Shown in pieces: positions 8,038 to 15,600 of a stretch of DNA of 15,609 bases; within the stretch, counting starts at the first letter, position 1, and each line of letters begins with the position of its first letter. The DNA comes from Clostridia bacterium. Its GTDB lineage: Bacteria; Bacillota; Clostridia; CAKSNL01; HGM11501. A program made the position numbers and the translations under genes. The stretch is taken from assembly GCA_017390225.1 (NCBI GenBank), contig JAFPCL010000018.1:1-15609 (forward strand). Reading direction: 5' to 3'. The notes under the pieces were generated by a model. The model saw nothing but the letters and a program-made list of their open reading frames with translations. It had not been told where the DNA came from and made no database searches.

Positions 8038-9255
8038 ATGGCGAAAACATTGTTTCGAAAGAAAAGCTTAAAAATCGCAGGCGATTTCATCTACACGGTC
8101 ATGGCATCCGTTGTTTTGAACATCGCACTGCAGATTATCATCTACCCTCTTATTACCAAACTGCGCGGTGAAGCTGCCGCCGGCAATATTCTGACGTTTA
8201 TCGGCTTTGTGTACATCATTCCGCAAGCCCTCGGCTCGGCACTCTCCAGCGGCCGCCTGGTGCTTCGAAAGCAATGCGACACTTCCAATGCGGATTTTTC
8301 GCATATCATCCTGCTGTTTTCTCTTGTTTCTCTGGTAAGTGTGGGAATTTTCGGCTATCTGCACACCCCGTCTGTGGTTTTCGCTTTGTTTTACGGGCTG
8401 TTTGCCATTCTTTATATGCTTCGTGCCTATGCACAGGTTGAATTCCGACTGACACTTAAATTTAAGACATTCTTTTATTATTACTGCCTGGTCAGCATCG
8501 GATATCTCATCGGCTTCGGGCTGTATCTGCTCACAGATGAATGGCTTTTCATTTTTATCTGCGGCGAAGCCTTAGCGCTTTTCTACTCCTTCTTCCGCGG
8601 CACGATATTTAAAAAGGATGCCCCGCTTGCCCCGCGAAGTGCTGTCAACAAAGCCGTCGGCGCCATCACCTTGTCCCTTTTGGTGAGAGATTGTGTTTTG
8701 CAATTCGACAAGGTGGTTCTTTGGGCAACCATTGATCCTGCATCCGTCACTAAATACAATGCGGTTTCCATCATTGCCAAAACCATGCAGATGCTCACGC
8801 AACCGATTAACACCTTGATTTTATCTTATCTTACAGTGAAAGACACAGTGCTGTCCAAAAAAGATCTTCTCAAATTTTCCGGCATTGCCTGTGCTGTCAG
8901 CGGCTTCTTTTATGCCATGTGCATCATCGGCACGCCAATCTTTTTGAAACTATTTTATGCGGATTTATACAGCGAGGTTATTCCCTATAATCTGCTTGTG
9001 AATCTGGGCATCATCCTCGGCTTTTTGGCAACTTTATTCATGTCGGTTGTCCTTTCTCAAGGGCGCTCCAACACCTTTTCCGCCTTTGAATGTATCTTCG
9101 GCGCTTTGTATGTCGGTGTTTCTTATTACTGCTGTATGCACTTCGCCCTTTGGGGACTTGTGTATGCCACGTTGTTTATTAACATCGCCAAGGTTATCTG
9201 CTCCTTTTTGCTTCTGTTCACGGCAAAAAATACCGTGTCTTATACAAAAAGCTAA
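8038..9255 (+). CDS. Flippase-like polytopic membrane protein (MOP/Wzx-type)
   Basis: This 405-residue, strongly hydrophobic protein has about 11-12 predicted membrane helices (roughly 15-36, 50-68, 88-106, 110-128, 143-164, 168-186, 208-230, 282-304, 318-340, 350-372, 375-395). Size, basic N-terminus and helix layout resemble polysaccharide/lipid-oligosaccharide flippases of the MOP superfamily (Wzx, MATE-related), which move undecaprenyl-linked glycans or lipids across the membrane. There is no single decisive motif, so MATE-like transport is an alternative. Its ATG lies 3 nt after the stop of the LRR gene with AAAGG directly abutting it, so translation is probably coupled. No glycosyltransferase or polymerase is nearby, which is unusual for a glycan flippase. 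It ends in a bidirectional terminator. Confidence 0.7.
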   Translation: MAKTLFRKKSLKIAGDFIYTVMASVVLNIALQIIIYPLITKLRGEAAAGNILTFIGFVYIIPQALGSALSSGRLVLRKQCDTSNADFSHIILLFSLVSLVSVGIFGYLHTPSVVFALFYGLFAILYMLRAYAQVEFRLTLKFKTFFYYYCLVSIGYLIGFGLYLLTDEWLFIFICGEALALFYSFFRGTIFKKDAPLAPRSAVNKAVGAITLSLLVRDCVLQFDKVVLWATIDPASVTKYNAVSIIAKTMQMLTQPINTLILSYLTVKDTVLSKKDLLKFSGIACAVSGFFYAMCIIGTPIFLKLFYADLYSEVIPYNLLVNLGIILGFLATLFMSVVLSQGRSNTFSAFECIFGALYVGVSYYCCMHFALWGLVYATLFINIAKVICSFLLLFTAKNTVSYTKS

Positions 9256-9295
9256 AAAACAACCGTTGCCTACCATCGGGCAACGGTTGTTTTTT
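9254..9295. terminator. Shared bidirectional terminator of two convergent genes
   Basis: A 17-bp perfect stem, A6-CAACCGTTGCC (9254-9270) against GGCAACGGTTG-T6 (9279-9295), encloses an 8-nt loop. It has a T run on both strands, so it can terminate the plus-strand flippase and the minus-strand YczE-like gene alike. It touches both stop codons (9253-9255 and 9294-9296). Confidence 0.92.
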
Positions 9296-9971
9296 AACTT
9301 CCGAAATATTTTTTCAATGACAAGGCATCTTTGAAAACGAACTGTTTTTCGAGCAGTTTAGAAAACATTCCAATCAAAAATCCGTTAACAACGGCACAGA
9401 TCACTGTGCCGATATGAATCCCTTCGAGCCTTCCGAAGAACAGAAAAGACAACAAAACGGACAGCACAAGGCTGGACATATCGTATGCTACTTTAAGCCC
9501 CGAGAAGGGCTTTTTGTATTTTCCCGCAATTTCTTTTACGAAAAGCTCATAAGCTTCGGGCAGGATATACGTGTGGAGCAAAAAGGCAATGCCGAGGGTT
9601 GCCAAAAGAATACCGCCACTATAAAAAACACATCTTCCCAATAAAGACACCTCCGGCACAAGCCCCGTCAGCCACATCGCACCGTCCAGACAAAGCCCGT
9701 ACAGCACCACCGTCAGAAAACACCACAAATAAGAGATTTTAATTTTTCTCATAATGACGGACAACAGCACCAACAGAAGAAACTGAAAGGCGTATTCTGC
9801 CATGCCGAAGGTAAACCACGGCACCACTTCCGATACGCGCAAGAAAATCAAATAGGCAGGCGCAACCACCATGGACACGCCGAAATCTGCCTTTTCAATC
9901 CACGCCGTGCCCATGCCCAGAGCCACCAGCCCCAAAAGATATGAGATTTCACTGTACATTGTCTTTTTCAT
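9294..9971 (-). CDS. YczE/DUF6198-like integral membrane protein
   Basis: This 225-residue protein has five or six hydrophobic helices (about 7-24, 52-73, 78-100, 111-133, 164-181, 186-203). It resembles the YczE/COG2364 and DUF6198 family of uncharacterised membrane proteins. Family-like features are a conserved loop LPEAYELFVKEIA (137-149) after the fourth helix and a Gly-rich final helix pair. The molecular function is unknown; relatives often sit near transporter or regulator genes. The start ATG at 9971 follows AAGGTGAT (9982-9975, minus strand) with 3 nt between. A second in-frame ATG is at codon 5. It is transcribed towards the flippase and away from the ABC operon. Its leader holds a terminator-like hairpin, so expression may be attenuated. 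Confidence 0.78.
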   Translation of the reverse strand: MKKTMYSEISYLLGLVALGMGTAWIEKADFGVSMVVAPAYLIFLRVSEVVPWFTFGMAEYAFQFLLLVLLSVIMRKIKISYLWCFLTVVLYGLCLDGAMWLTGLVPEVSLLGRCVFYSGGILLATLGIAFLLHTYILPEAYELFVKEIAGKYKKPFSGLKVAYDMSSLVLSVLLSFLFFGRLEGIHIGTVICAVVNGFLIGMFSKLLEKQFVFKDALSLKKYFGS

Positions 9972-9982
9972 TCCATCACCTT

Positions 9983-10017
9983 AAAAAAATCCTCCGTTTT
10001 CTGCAAAAAAACGAAGG
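9983..10017 (-). promoter_or_regulatory. Terminator-like hairpin in the YczE-like leader (possible attenuator)
   Basis: In the minus-strand transcript, CCTTCGTTTT (10017-10008) pairs with AAAACGGAGG (10000-9991) over 10 positions, one G-T, with a 7-nt loop. A T7 run (9989-9983) comes straight after, and the ribosome site begins at 9982. The hairpin falls between the promoter and the gene, so readthrough must be allowed or regulated. I see no known riboswitch or T-box element. Confidence 0.5.
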
Positions 10018-10038
10018 CATGTTGCTTTTGCGGATGCC

Positions 10039-10067
10039 ATTATAGCATAATACATACTATCGGTCAA
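10039..10067 (-). promoter_or_regulatory. Promoter of the YczE-like gene
   Basis: On the minus strand, TTGACC (10067-10062), a 17-nt spacer and TATAAT (10044-10039) form a near-consensus promoter, with TGC before the -10 box (extended -10). The predicted start is near 10032, giving a leader of about 60 nt. Confidence 0.8.
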
Positions 10068-10069
10068 TC

Positions 10070-10086
10070 TTTTTTATGATAAAAAA
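10070..10086. repeat. 17-bp AT palindrome upstream of the YczE-like promoter
   Basis: TTTTTTAT (10070-10077) and ATAAAAAA (10079-10086) are exact inverted copies around a single G. The element lies 3 nt upstream of the minus-strand -35 box, where an UP element or a regulator site would sit. Confidence 0.4.
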
Positions 10087-10120
10087 CTTCTTGATGCTCC
10101 GGTTTCCCCTAAAGCGACCC

Positions 10121-10149
10121 TTGCCAAATCCAACCATGCGTGATATAAT
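10121..10149 (+). promoter_or_regulatory. Promoter of the ABC importer operon
   Basis: TTGCCA (10121-10126), a 17-nt spacer and TATAAT (10144-10149), with TGA before the -10 box. It is divergent from the YczE-like promoter. I see no cre-like or other recognised operator nearby. Confidence 0.78.
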
Positions 10150-10167
10150 ACAAACAAATTCCATAAA

Positions 10168-10175
10168 AAAGGAAG
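10168..10175 (+). promoter_or_regulatory. Ribosome site that decides the ABC ATPase start
   Basis: AAAGGAAG ends directly before an ATG at 10176, but lies 6 nt before a second in-frame ATG at 10182. The spacing favours 10182 as the true start. Confidence 0.65.
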
Positions 10176-10181
10176 ATGCAT

Positions 10182-11264
10182 ATGAAAATCACACTTTCCG
10201 ATATAACCAAAGCCTTTCCCGTCCGGGGCAAAAAAGGAGCTGATGTCGTTGCCGTCCGTGACTTTGATTTCACCTTTCCCGACGGCACTTTAGTCGGGCT
10301 TTTAGGGCCCTCCGGTTGCGGCAAGAGCACGCTTTTAAATATGATTTGCGGCCTTCTTGCGCCGACAGAGGGGCACATATTTTTTGGAGACAGCGACGTG
10401 ACCAAGCTTCCCCCGGAAGCACGCGGCGTTGGCTTTGTCTTTCAGAATTATGCCCTTTATCCGCACCTGACGGTTCTGCAAAACATTCTGTTTCCCCTGC
10501 AAAATCTCAAAGGGGCAGATAAATTATCCAAAGAAGAAATGCACTCCCGTGCGGAAGAGATTGCCCGTCTTGTGCAGATAGACGGCTTTATGGATCGCAA
10601 GCCGGGCGAGCTGTCCGGCGGACAACAGCAACGAGTTGCCATCGCCCGTGCTTTGGTGAAAAAGCCCCGTGTGCTTTTATTGGACGAGCCTTTATCCAAT
10701 CTGGATGCACGGCTTCGCCTGAAAACCCGTGAGGAAATCCGCCGCATCCAAAAAGAAACCGGCATCACCACGGTTTTTGTTACCCACGACCAGGAAGAAG
10801 CCATGAGCATTTCCGACACCATCGTTGTCATGAAGGACGGTGCTTTGCTGCAGTCGGGCAAGCCGCAAGAGGTGTACCAAAAGCCACAAAACTTATTTGT
10901 GTCTAAATTTTTGGGCACACCGCCCATCAACGTGTTCGATGGAAAAATCAAAGAGGGCAAGCTGTTCATCGGCGATGCCGCCGTGCTGGACACACCCGAC
11001 CTTGAAAACAGGGATGTTTACGTTGCCGTTCGCCCCGAAGATTTTGACTTGTGCCCGAGCGGCGCTTTTGTGTGTCCCGTGCACCGCATCGAGGTGATGG
11101 GACGGGACACCAGCATCGTTTTCTCTCATGAAAGTGCGGATGCTCCCGTTCTTCGTGCTCTGATTCGCACAGAAGACATCCCGAACACAGGTGCTACCGT
11201 GCATTTCTCTCTCCGTCGGGAACGCATCCATCTGTTTGACAAAGCTACCGAAGAGCGGCTGTAG
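10182..11264 (+). CDS. CUT1-type ABC importer ATP-binding protein (MalK/UgpC/MsmK-like)
   Basis: This 360-residue cytoplasmic ATPase powers the permease pair encoded downstream. All motifs are intact: Walker A GPSGCGKST (42-50), Q-loop Q88 in FQNYALYPHLT, signature LSGGQQQR (144-151), Walker B LLLDEP with D168 and E169, D-loop SNLD (172-175) and H-loop H202. The C-terminal domain (about 240-360) has the MalK/UgpC-type TOBE motif VAVRPEDFDL (281-290). Length and TOBE domain place it with carbohydrate importer ATPases such as MalK, UgpC and MsmK. The substrate cannot be read from this subunit, and some ATPases of this class serve several importers. Here it is the first gene of its operon, next to its own permeases. 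The following permease starts 9 nt later. Confidence 0.93.
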   Translation: MKITLSDITKAFPVRGKKGADVVAVRDFDFTFPDGTLVGLLGPSGCGKSTLLNMICGLLAPTEGHIFFGDSDVTKLPPEARGVGFVFQNYALYPHLTVLQNILFPLQNLKGADKLSKEEMHSRAEEIARLVQIDGFMDRKPGELSGGQQQRVAIARALVKKPRVLLLDEPLSNLDARLRLKTREEIRRIQKETGITTVFVTHDQEEAMSISDTIVVMKDGALLQSGKPQEVYQKPQNLFVSKFLGTPPINVFDGKIKEGKLFIGDAAVLDTPDLENRDVYVAVRPEDFDLCPSGAFVCPVHRIEVMGRDTSIVFSHESADAPVLRALIRTEDIPNTGATVHFSLRRERIHLFDKATEERL

Positions 11265-11273
11265 GAGGCAGAT

Positions 11274-12167
11274 ATGGAAAAGCAAAACAAAAAAGCATGG
11301 CTGTATCTTTTGCCTGCCCTTTTATTCTTGGGGGCATTTATGGTCTATCCTCTGATTGACGTGTTTATCTATTCCTTTGAAGAGGGCTATAATTCTGCCG
11401 CCCAGACCTATCACGGCATCGGTTTTTATAATTATTCTTATGTGCTTCGTGATCCTTATTTTCTGCAAGCACTGAAAAACACTTTTATTCTGGTCATCAT
11501 CACCGTGCCCGTATCGACGGTTTTGGCACTTCTTATTTCTTTGGGGCTTAGCTCGATTACAGCTTTACGCAAGCTCTTTCAGACCATCTATTTTCTTCCC
11601 TACGTCACCAACACACTGGCAGTGGGGCTGGTGTTTATGATTCTGTTTAAAAAAACGCCCTATTCCGACGGGCTTATCAATCTGCTTCTAAATCTGTGCG
11701 GTATGTCTTCCATTGATTTTATCGACGGCTCTTATGCCGCCAAAATGTTCGTTCTATGCCTGTATACCATTTGGATTGTGCTTCCTTTTAAAATTTTGAT
11801 TTTAACAAGTGCGCTTCTGTCCGTGAAGCAGGACTACTACAGTGCCGCCCGTATCGACGGCACCTCGCGCCGCCGCATCTTTTTCCGCATCACTCTGCCC
11901 ATGATTTCCCCCATGCTTTTCTATTTAGTCATCACGGGCTTTATCGGCGCTTTCAAGGCATACAGCGATGCCGTGGCTCTGTTTGGCACGAATCTCAACG
12001 CCGCCGAAATGAACACCATCGTCGGCTATATCTATGATATGCTCTACGGCGACAGCGGCGGTTATCCGTCTTATGCATCCGCCGCCGCCATTTTGCTGTT
12101 TTTTATCGTTCTGACCGTCACCTGCATCAATCTTTTGGTCAGCAAAAAGCACGTACACTATGAGTAA
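11274..12167 (+). CDS. CUT1 ABC importer permease 1 (UgpA/MalF-like)
   Basis: This 297-residue inner permease subunit has about six helices (roughly 8-30, 70-92, 105-125, 157-180, 211-228, 270-289). The EAA coupling loop, which docks on the ATPase, is SAARIDGTSRRRIFFRITLP (190-209). The start at ATG 11274 has GGAGG (11264-11268), overlapping the last base of the ATPase stop codon, with 5 nt spacing. It lacks the long periplasmic P2 loop of enteric MalF, as is usual in Gram-positive sugar transporters. It forms the heterodimeric channel with the next gene. Confidence 0.92.
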   Translation: MEKQNKKAWLYLLPALLFLGAFMVYPLIDVFIYSFEEGYNSAAQTYHGIGFYNYSYVLRDPYFLQALKNTFILVIITVPVSTVLALLISLGLSSITALRKLFQTIYFLPYVTNTLAVGLVFMILFKKTPYSDGLINLLLNLCGMSSIDFIDGSYAAKMFVLCLYTIWIVLPFKILILTSALLSVKQDYYSAARIDGTSRRRIFFRITLPMISPMLFYLVITGFIGAFKAYSDAVALFGTNLNAAEMNTIVGYIYDMLYGDSGGYPSYASAAAILLFFIVLTVTCINLLVSKKHVHYE

Positions 12168-12175
12168 AGGAGGTC
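12166..12175 (+). promoter_or_regulatory. Strong ribosome site that sets a GTG start for permease 2
   Basis: AAAGGAGGTC is an almost perfect Shine-Dalgarno site. It lies 7 nt before GTG 12181 but inside the frame if translation began at ATG 12160, so GTG is the better start. It overlaps the stop codon of permease 1. Confidence 0.75.
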
Positions 12176-12180
12176 ATTTT

Positions 12181-13017
12181 GTGAAAAATCGTCGTCTTAT
12201 CTCTCGTATTTTGATATATGCCTTATTATCCCTGTGGGCGATTGTGGTTTTGTTCCCTTTTTATTGGATGCTTCTGACCTCCGTGAAAAGCTATGCTTCC
12301 TACAACACGGAATTTATTCCGAAATTCTTCACGCTGTCGCCCACAATTCAAAATTATAAAGATGCATTCTCCGCCGTTCCTTTAGGGGACTATTTTATCA
12401 ACACGGTGATTTTCACGGTGCTCACCACCGCTCTTCTGCTCGCGGTTGCCATTCCTGCCGCCTTTGCCTTTGCACGTATGAATTTCCGTGGCAAAAACAT
12501 TGTGTTCACCGCCTTTTTATCGCTGATGATGATTCCCTCGGAGCTTACGGTCATCACCAACTTTGTCACCGTCACAGAGCTTGGCATGCGAAATTCTTTT
12601 TCGGGGCTTATTCTGCCTTCTGTGATGTCTGTCTTTTATATTTATCTTTTAAAAGAAAGCTTCAGCGGCGTGCCCGAAGAATTATATCTTGCCGCCAAAG
12701 TGGACGGCACTTCGGATTTTCGCTATATGTTCAAGGTCATGGTGCCCATTTGCCGCCCCACAGTCATCACCGTGGCGATTTTAAAAATCATCGAGTGTTG
12801 GAACGCCTATGTGTGGCCGCGGCTCATCACCGACAATGCCGCTTATTTTCTCGTTTCCGTCGGAATTCAGGAAATCCGCGAAAACGGCTTTGGGCGTGAA
12901 AACATCCCTGCCATGATGGCGGCGGTTGTGGTCATTTGCGTGCCCCTCATTCTTTTGTTTTTGCTGTTCCGTGATAAGATTATGGCAGGCGTTGCCAGAG
13001 GAGGGATGAAGGGATGA
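12181..13017 (+). CDS. CUT1 ABC importer permease 2 (UgpE/MalG-like)
   Basis: This protein has 278 residues from GTG 12181; an ATG at 12160 would add 7 residues, but it leaves the strong ribosome site inside the gene. Six helices are visible (about 9-32, 72-96, 108-128, 139-157, 182-204, 243-263). The EAA loop contains ELYLAAKVDGTSDFRYMFKV (167-186), with the conserved Gly176. FPFYWMLLTSVK near the N-terminus is typical of the MalG/UgpE family. With permease 1 it forms the translocation pore. Its stop overlaps the start of the solute-binding gene as ATGA. Confidence 0.92.
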   Translation: MKNRRLISRILIYALLSLWAIVVLFPFYWMLLTSVKSYASYNTEFIPKFFTLSPTIQNYKDAFSAVPLGDYFINTVIFTVLTTALLLAVAIPAAFAFARMNFRGKNIVFTAFLSLMMIPSELTVITNFVTVTELGMRNSFSGLILPSVMSVFYIYLLKESFSGVPEELYLAAKVDGTSDFRYMFKVMVPICRPTVITVAILKIIECWNAYVWPRLITDNAAYFLVSVGIQEIRENGFGRENIPAMMAAVVVICVPLILLFLLFRDKIMAGVARGGMKG

Positions 13018-14594
13018 AAAAAGCACTTTGTCTGATGTTGGCACTTTGCCTATGCTTTCTCCCCGGCTGTCACGGCAAGAAAAAAACCTCTGCCTTTGCC
13101 GTGCCGGCGCAATTGGATGCCGAACGTCAGTTTGAAATCACTTTTTGGGCAAAAAACGACACCAACAAAACCCAAACGAAAATCTATGAAACGGCGATTG
13201 CAAACTTTGAAGCGCTGTATCCCAATATTTGCGTCACCTTGCGTTTGTACACGGATTATAACCGCATCTATAATGACGTCATCACCAACATTCCCACCAA
13301 CACAACCCCCAACGTGTGCATCACCTACCCCGACCACATTGCCACGTATCTGACGGGGCAGGATGCGGTCGTGCCGCTGTCTTCTCTTTTTGCAAACGAA
13401 AGCTACGGGCTGGGCGGCACGAAGTTGCGATTTTCCTCCCCCACGCAGGAAGAGATTGTGCCGAAATTTTTAGAAGAGTGCCGCATCAAAGATGATTACT
13501 ATGCCATTCCCTTTATGCGCTCCACCGAAGCTTTATATGTGAATAAAACCTTGGTGGAAGCTTTAGGCTACACCCTGCCGGAAACCGTCACTTGGGACTT
13601 TATCTGGGAAGTCTCCCAAAAAGCCGCCGAACAGGACGAAGAGGGCACATACCTTCTCAACGGACAAAAGGTCATGCTTCCTTTTATATATAAATCCACG
13701 GACAACATGATGATTCAGATGCTCCGCCAAAAAAATGCAGGCTATTCCGATACCGACGGCAACATTTCTATCTTTAATGACACCACCAAGGATATTTTAT
13801 TGACCGTTGCGGAAAACACCAATAAAAACGCCTTTTCCACATTTAAAATTTCCGGCTATCCTGCCAATTTCTTAAATGCAGGGCAATGCGTGTTTGCCAT
13901 TGACTCCACGGCAGGTGCCACATGGATGGGCACCTATGCCCCCCACAGCGACATCAGCGAAGAACAACTGGTGGAATTTGAAACGGCTGTTTTGCCGATT
14001 CCGCAATTTGACCCGATGCAGCCTGCCATGATTTCACAAGGGCCGTCGGTTTGCGTGTTCAACAAAGAAGATCCGCAGGAAGTGCTGGCTTCCTGGCTTT
14101 TTGCTCAGTATCTTTTGACCAATGAAGTACAGCTTGCCTATGCACAGACCGAGGGTTATATCCCCGTCACCAAAAAAGCACAGGAAGATCCTTTATATAT
14201 TGATTATCTGGAGAACAGCGGCAAAGACAACGATCGTGCCTATTCTATTAAAATTGCCGCTTCCAAGCTTCTTCTTGCCAATATCGACAACACCTTTGTC
14301 ACCCCCGTGTTCAACGGCTCCGCTTCCCTTCGCAATGCCGCAGGTCAGCTGATTGAAAGCACGGTCAAATCCGTCCGCCGCAAGGAGCAGATTGATGATG
14401 CCTATATTGAAAATCTGTACGCACAGACTACTTCTTTATACCGACTGGATCAAATCGGCACATCGCCCACGGCATTTACCGAGCCCTTGCCCACCCCTTC
14501 CGTCTTGCTTCTGACAATTCTCGGAGGCACATGGGCAGTGATGCTTGCCTATGTGCTCTGCGGCACAATAAAAAATCGCCGAAAAAAGCACTAA
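13014..14594 (+). CDS. Solute-binding lipoprotein of the ABC importer, with a C-terminal membrane helix
   Basis: This 526-residue family-1 extracellular solute-binding protein captures substrate for the permeases. Residues 1-18 are a lipoprotein signal with lipobox LPG-C19, so the mature N-terminus should be lipidated and membrane tethered. Family-like features are FEITFWAKNDTNKTQ (39-53), YYAIPFMRSTEALYVNKTL (152-170) and GYIPVTKKAQ (391-400). Unusually, a hydrophobic segment at about 497-519 (SVLLLTILGGTWAVMLAYVL) followed by KNRRKKH forms a probable C-terminal membrane anchor. The gene is last in the operon, whereas binding proteins often come first. It overlaps permease 2 by 4 nt, with GAGGAGGG (12998-13005) as ribosome site. 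The ligand is not identifiable; a carbohydrate or glycerol-phosphate compound is the family expectation. Confidence 0.87.
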   Translation: MKKALCLMLALCLCFLPGCHGKKKTSAFAVPAQLDAERQFEITFWAKNDTNKTQTKIYETAIANFEALYPNICVTLRLYTDYNRIYNDVITNIPTNTTPNVCITYPDHIATYLTGQDAVVPLSSLFANESYGLGGTKLRFSSPTQEEIVPKFLEECRIKDDYYAIPFMRSTEALYVNKTLVEALGYTLPETVTWDFIWEVSQKAAEQDEEGTYLLNGQKVMLPFIYKSTDNMMIQMLRQKNAGYSDTDGNISIFNDTTKDILLTVAENTNKNAFSTFKISGYPANFLNAGQCVFAIDSTAGATWMGTYAPHSDISEEQLVEFETAVLPIPQFDPMQPAMISQGPSVCVFNKEDPQEVLASWLFAQYLLTNEVQLAYAQTEGYIPVTKKAQEDPLYIDYLENSGKDNDRAYSIKIAASKLLLANIDNTFVTPVFNGSASLRNAAGQLIESTVKSVRRKEQIDDAYIENLYAQTTSLYRLDQIGTSPTAFTEPLPTPSVLLLTILGGTWAVMLAYVLCGTIKNRRKKH

Positions 14595-14598
14595 CCAC

Positions 14599-14626
14599 TT
14601 GACTTGCCGCAAAAAACGTGTATAAT
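14599..14626 (+). promoter_or_regulatory. Promoter of the OB-fold lipoprotein gene
   Basis: TTGACT (14599-14604), a 16-nt spacer and TATAAT (14621-14626) lie directly after the stop of the binding-protein gene. No terminator separates them, so readthrough from the ABC operon may add to this promoter. Confidence 0.7.
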
Positions 14627-14660
14627 AAAAATAATTTCAAAAAAATGGAGGATGTTCAAA

Positions 14661-15446
14661 ATGAAAAAACTGTTATTGATGTTTCTTGCTTTAACCCTTG
14701 CACTGGCTTTTGTGGGTTGCGGTGAAAAAGCTCCCGTTGCCACCCCCGAATCCGCTGTGGATGCGCCCGAAACAGAAGTTCTCGACGATGCAAAATCCGA
14801 AGGCGTGATGACCTACGCCGAATACGCCGCCGCAGCACTTGACACACAAGTTACCGTTGAAACCTATGTGCAGGCAAAGCAGTCCTGGTGGGACAACACC
14901 GCCACGGTTTACACCCAGGATCAGGACGGTGCCTACTTCCTGTACAACATGGCTTGCACCGAAGAGCAATACGAAACCTTGACCCCCGGTGCCAAAATCC
15001 GTGTCACCGGCTACAAAGCCGAATGGTCCGGCGAAATCGAAATCATCGATGCTACCTTTGAGCTTTTGGAAGGCAACTACATTGCTTCCCCCATGGATGC
15101 TACCGAGCTTTTGGGCACGGATGCTTTGGTTGACCATCAGAACAAGCTGGTTTCCTTCTCCGGCATGACCGTTGTTCCTGCCGGTCAGGACGAAGACGGC
15201 AACGACGTTGCTTTCCTCTACAACCACGACGGTTCCGGTCAGGACGGCAACGACCTGTACTTCAAGGTTGAAAAGAACGGTCAGGTATACACCTTCACCG
15301 TAGAATCCTACCTTTGCGACAACACCACGGACGTTTATGCCGCCGTTAAGAATCTTGCCATCGGCGACACCGTGGACATGGAAGGCTTCCTTTACTGGTA
15401 CAATGGCGCCAATCCCCATATCACTTCTGTGACCGTTGCTCAATAA
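14661..15446 (+). CDS. Lipoprotein with two OB-fold-like halves
   Basis: This 261-residue protein starts at ATG 14661 with GGAGG (14647-14651). An open frame reaches back to TTG 14604, but that would overlap the promoter. Residues 1-19 are a lipoprotein signal with lipobox FVG-C20. After an acidic linker, residues about 61-140 read as a small OB-fold-like beta barrel (VTVETYVQAKQSWW ... GAKIRVTGYKAEWSGEIEI). A second similar half covers about 160-260 (LVSFSGMTVV ... AIGDTVDMEGFLYWYNG). Neither half has a recognisable catalytic site. An Asp/Gly/Asn-rich loop (175-198) might bind calcium. Codon choice is strongly biased (14 TAC to 2 TAT, 9 AAC to 3 AAT), as in highly expressed genes. The role is unknown; extracellular ligand binding is plausible. 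Confidence 0.82.
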   Translation: MKKLLLMFLALTLALAFVGCGEKAPVATPESAVDAPETEVLDDAKSEGVMTYAEYAAAALDTQVTVETYVQAKQSWWDNTATVYTQDQDGAYFLYNMACTEEQYETLTPGAKIRVTGYKAEWSGEIEIIDATFELLEGNYIASPMDATELLGTDALVDHQNKLVSFSGMTVVPAGQDEDGNDVAFLYNHDGSGQDGNDLYFKVEKNGQVYTFTVESYLCDNTTDVYAAVKNLAIGDTVDMEGFLYWYNGANPHITSVTVAQ

Positions 15447-15532
15447 TAAAAAAGCATAAATATTTAATAATGGGGATGTAAAAAAAGGCACGGACCGTTT
15501 CATGGCAGAAATAAAGCATTTATTCGCTTTAT

Positions 15533-15564
15533 AAAACAATTATTTATCTAAAAAATATTGTTTT
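15533..15564 (+). repeat. AT-rich inverted repeat after the lipoprotein gene
   Basis: AAAACAAT (15533-15540) and ATTGTTTT (15557-15564) are exact inverted copies with a 16-nt loop. It could be an mRNA 3' hairpin, but it is too AT-rich to be called a terminator. Confidence 0.35.
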
Positions 15565-15568
15565 TGGT

Positions 15569-15600
15569 AGAAATCCGCATTTTTTGCGGATTTCTCTTTA
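15569..15600 (+). terminator. Probable terminator of the lipoprotein transcript
   Basis: AGAAATCCGCA (15569-15579) and TGCGGATTTCT (15585-15595) form an 11-bp perfect stem with a T5 loop, followed by CTTTA. The T tract is weak, and it lies about 120 nt after the stop codon. No other gene lies between. Confidence 0.6.

Noticed and set aside
9981..10040. A 19-codon leader peptide starting at minus-strand ATG 10040-10038
   Set aside because: Its ATG overlaps the -10 box, upstream of the predicted transcription start, so this promoter's mRNA would not contain it.
14691..15539. A 282-codon minus-strand frame opposite the OB-fold lipoprotein
   Set aside because: It is a shadow of a gene with strong codon bias. 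The opposite gene has promoter, ribosome site and lipobox, and this one has none.
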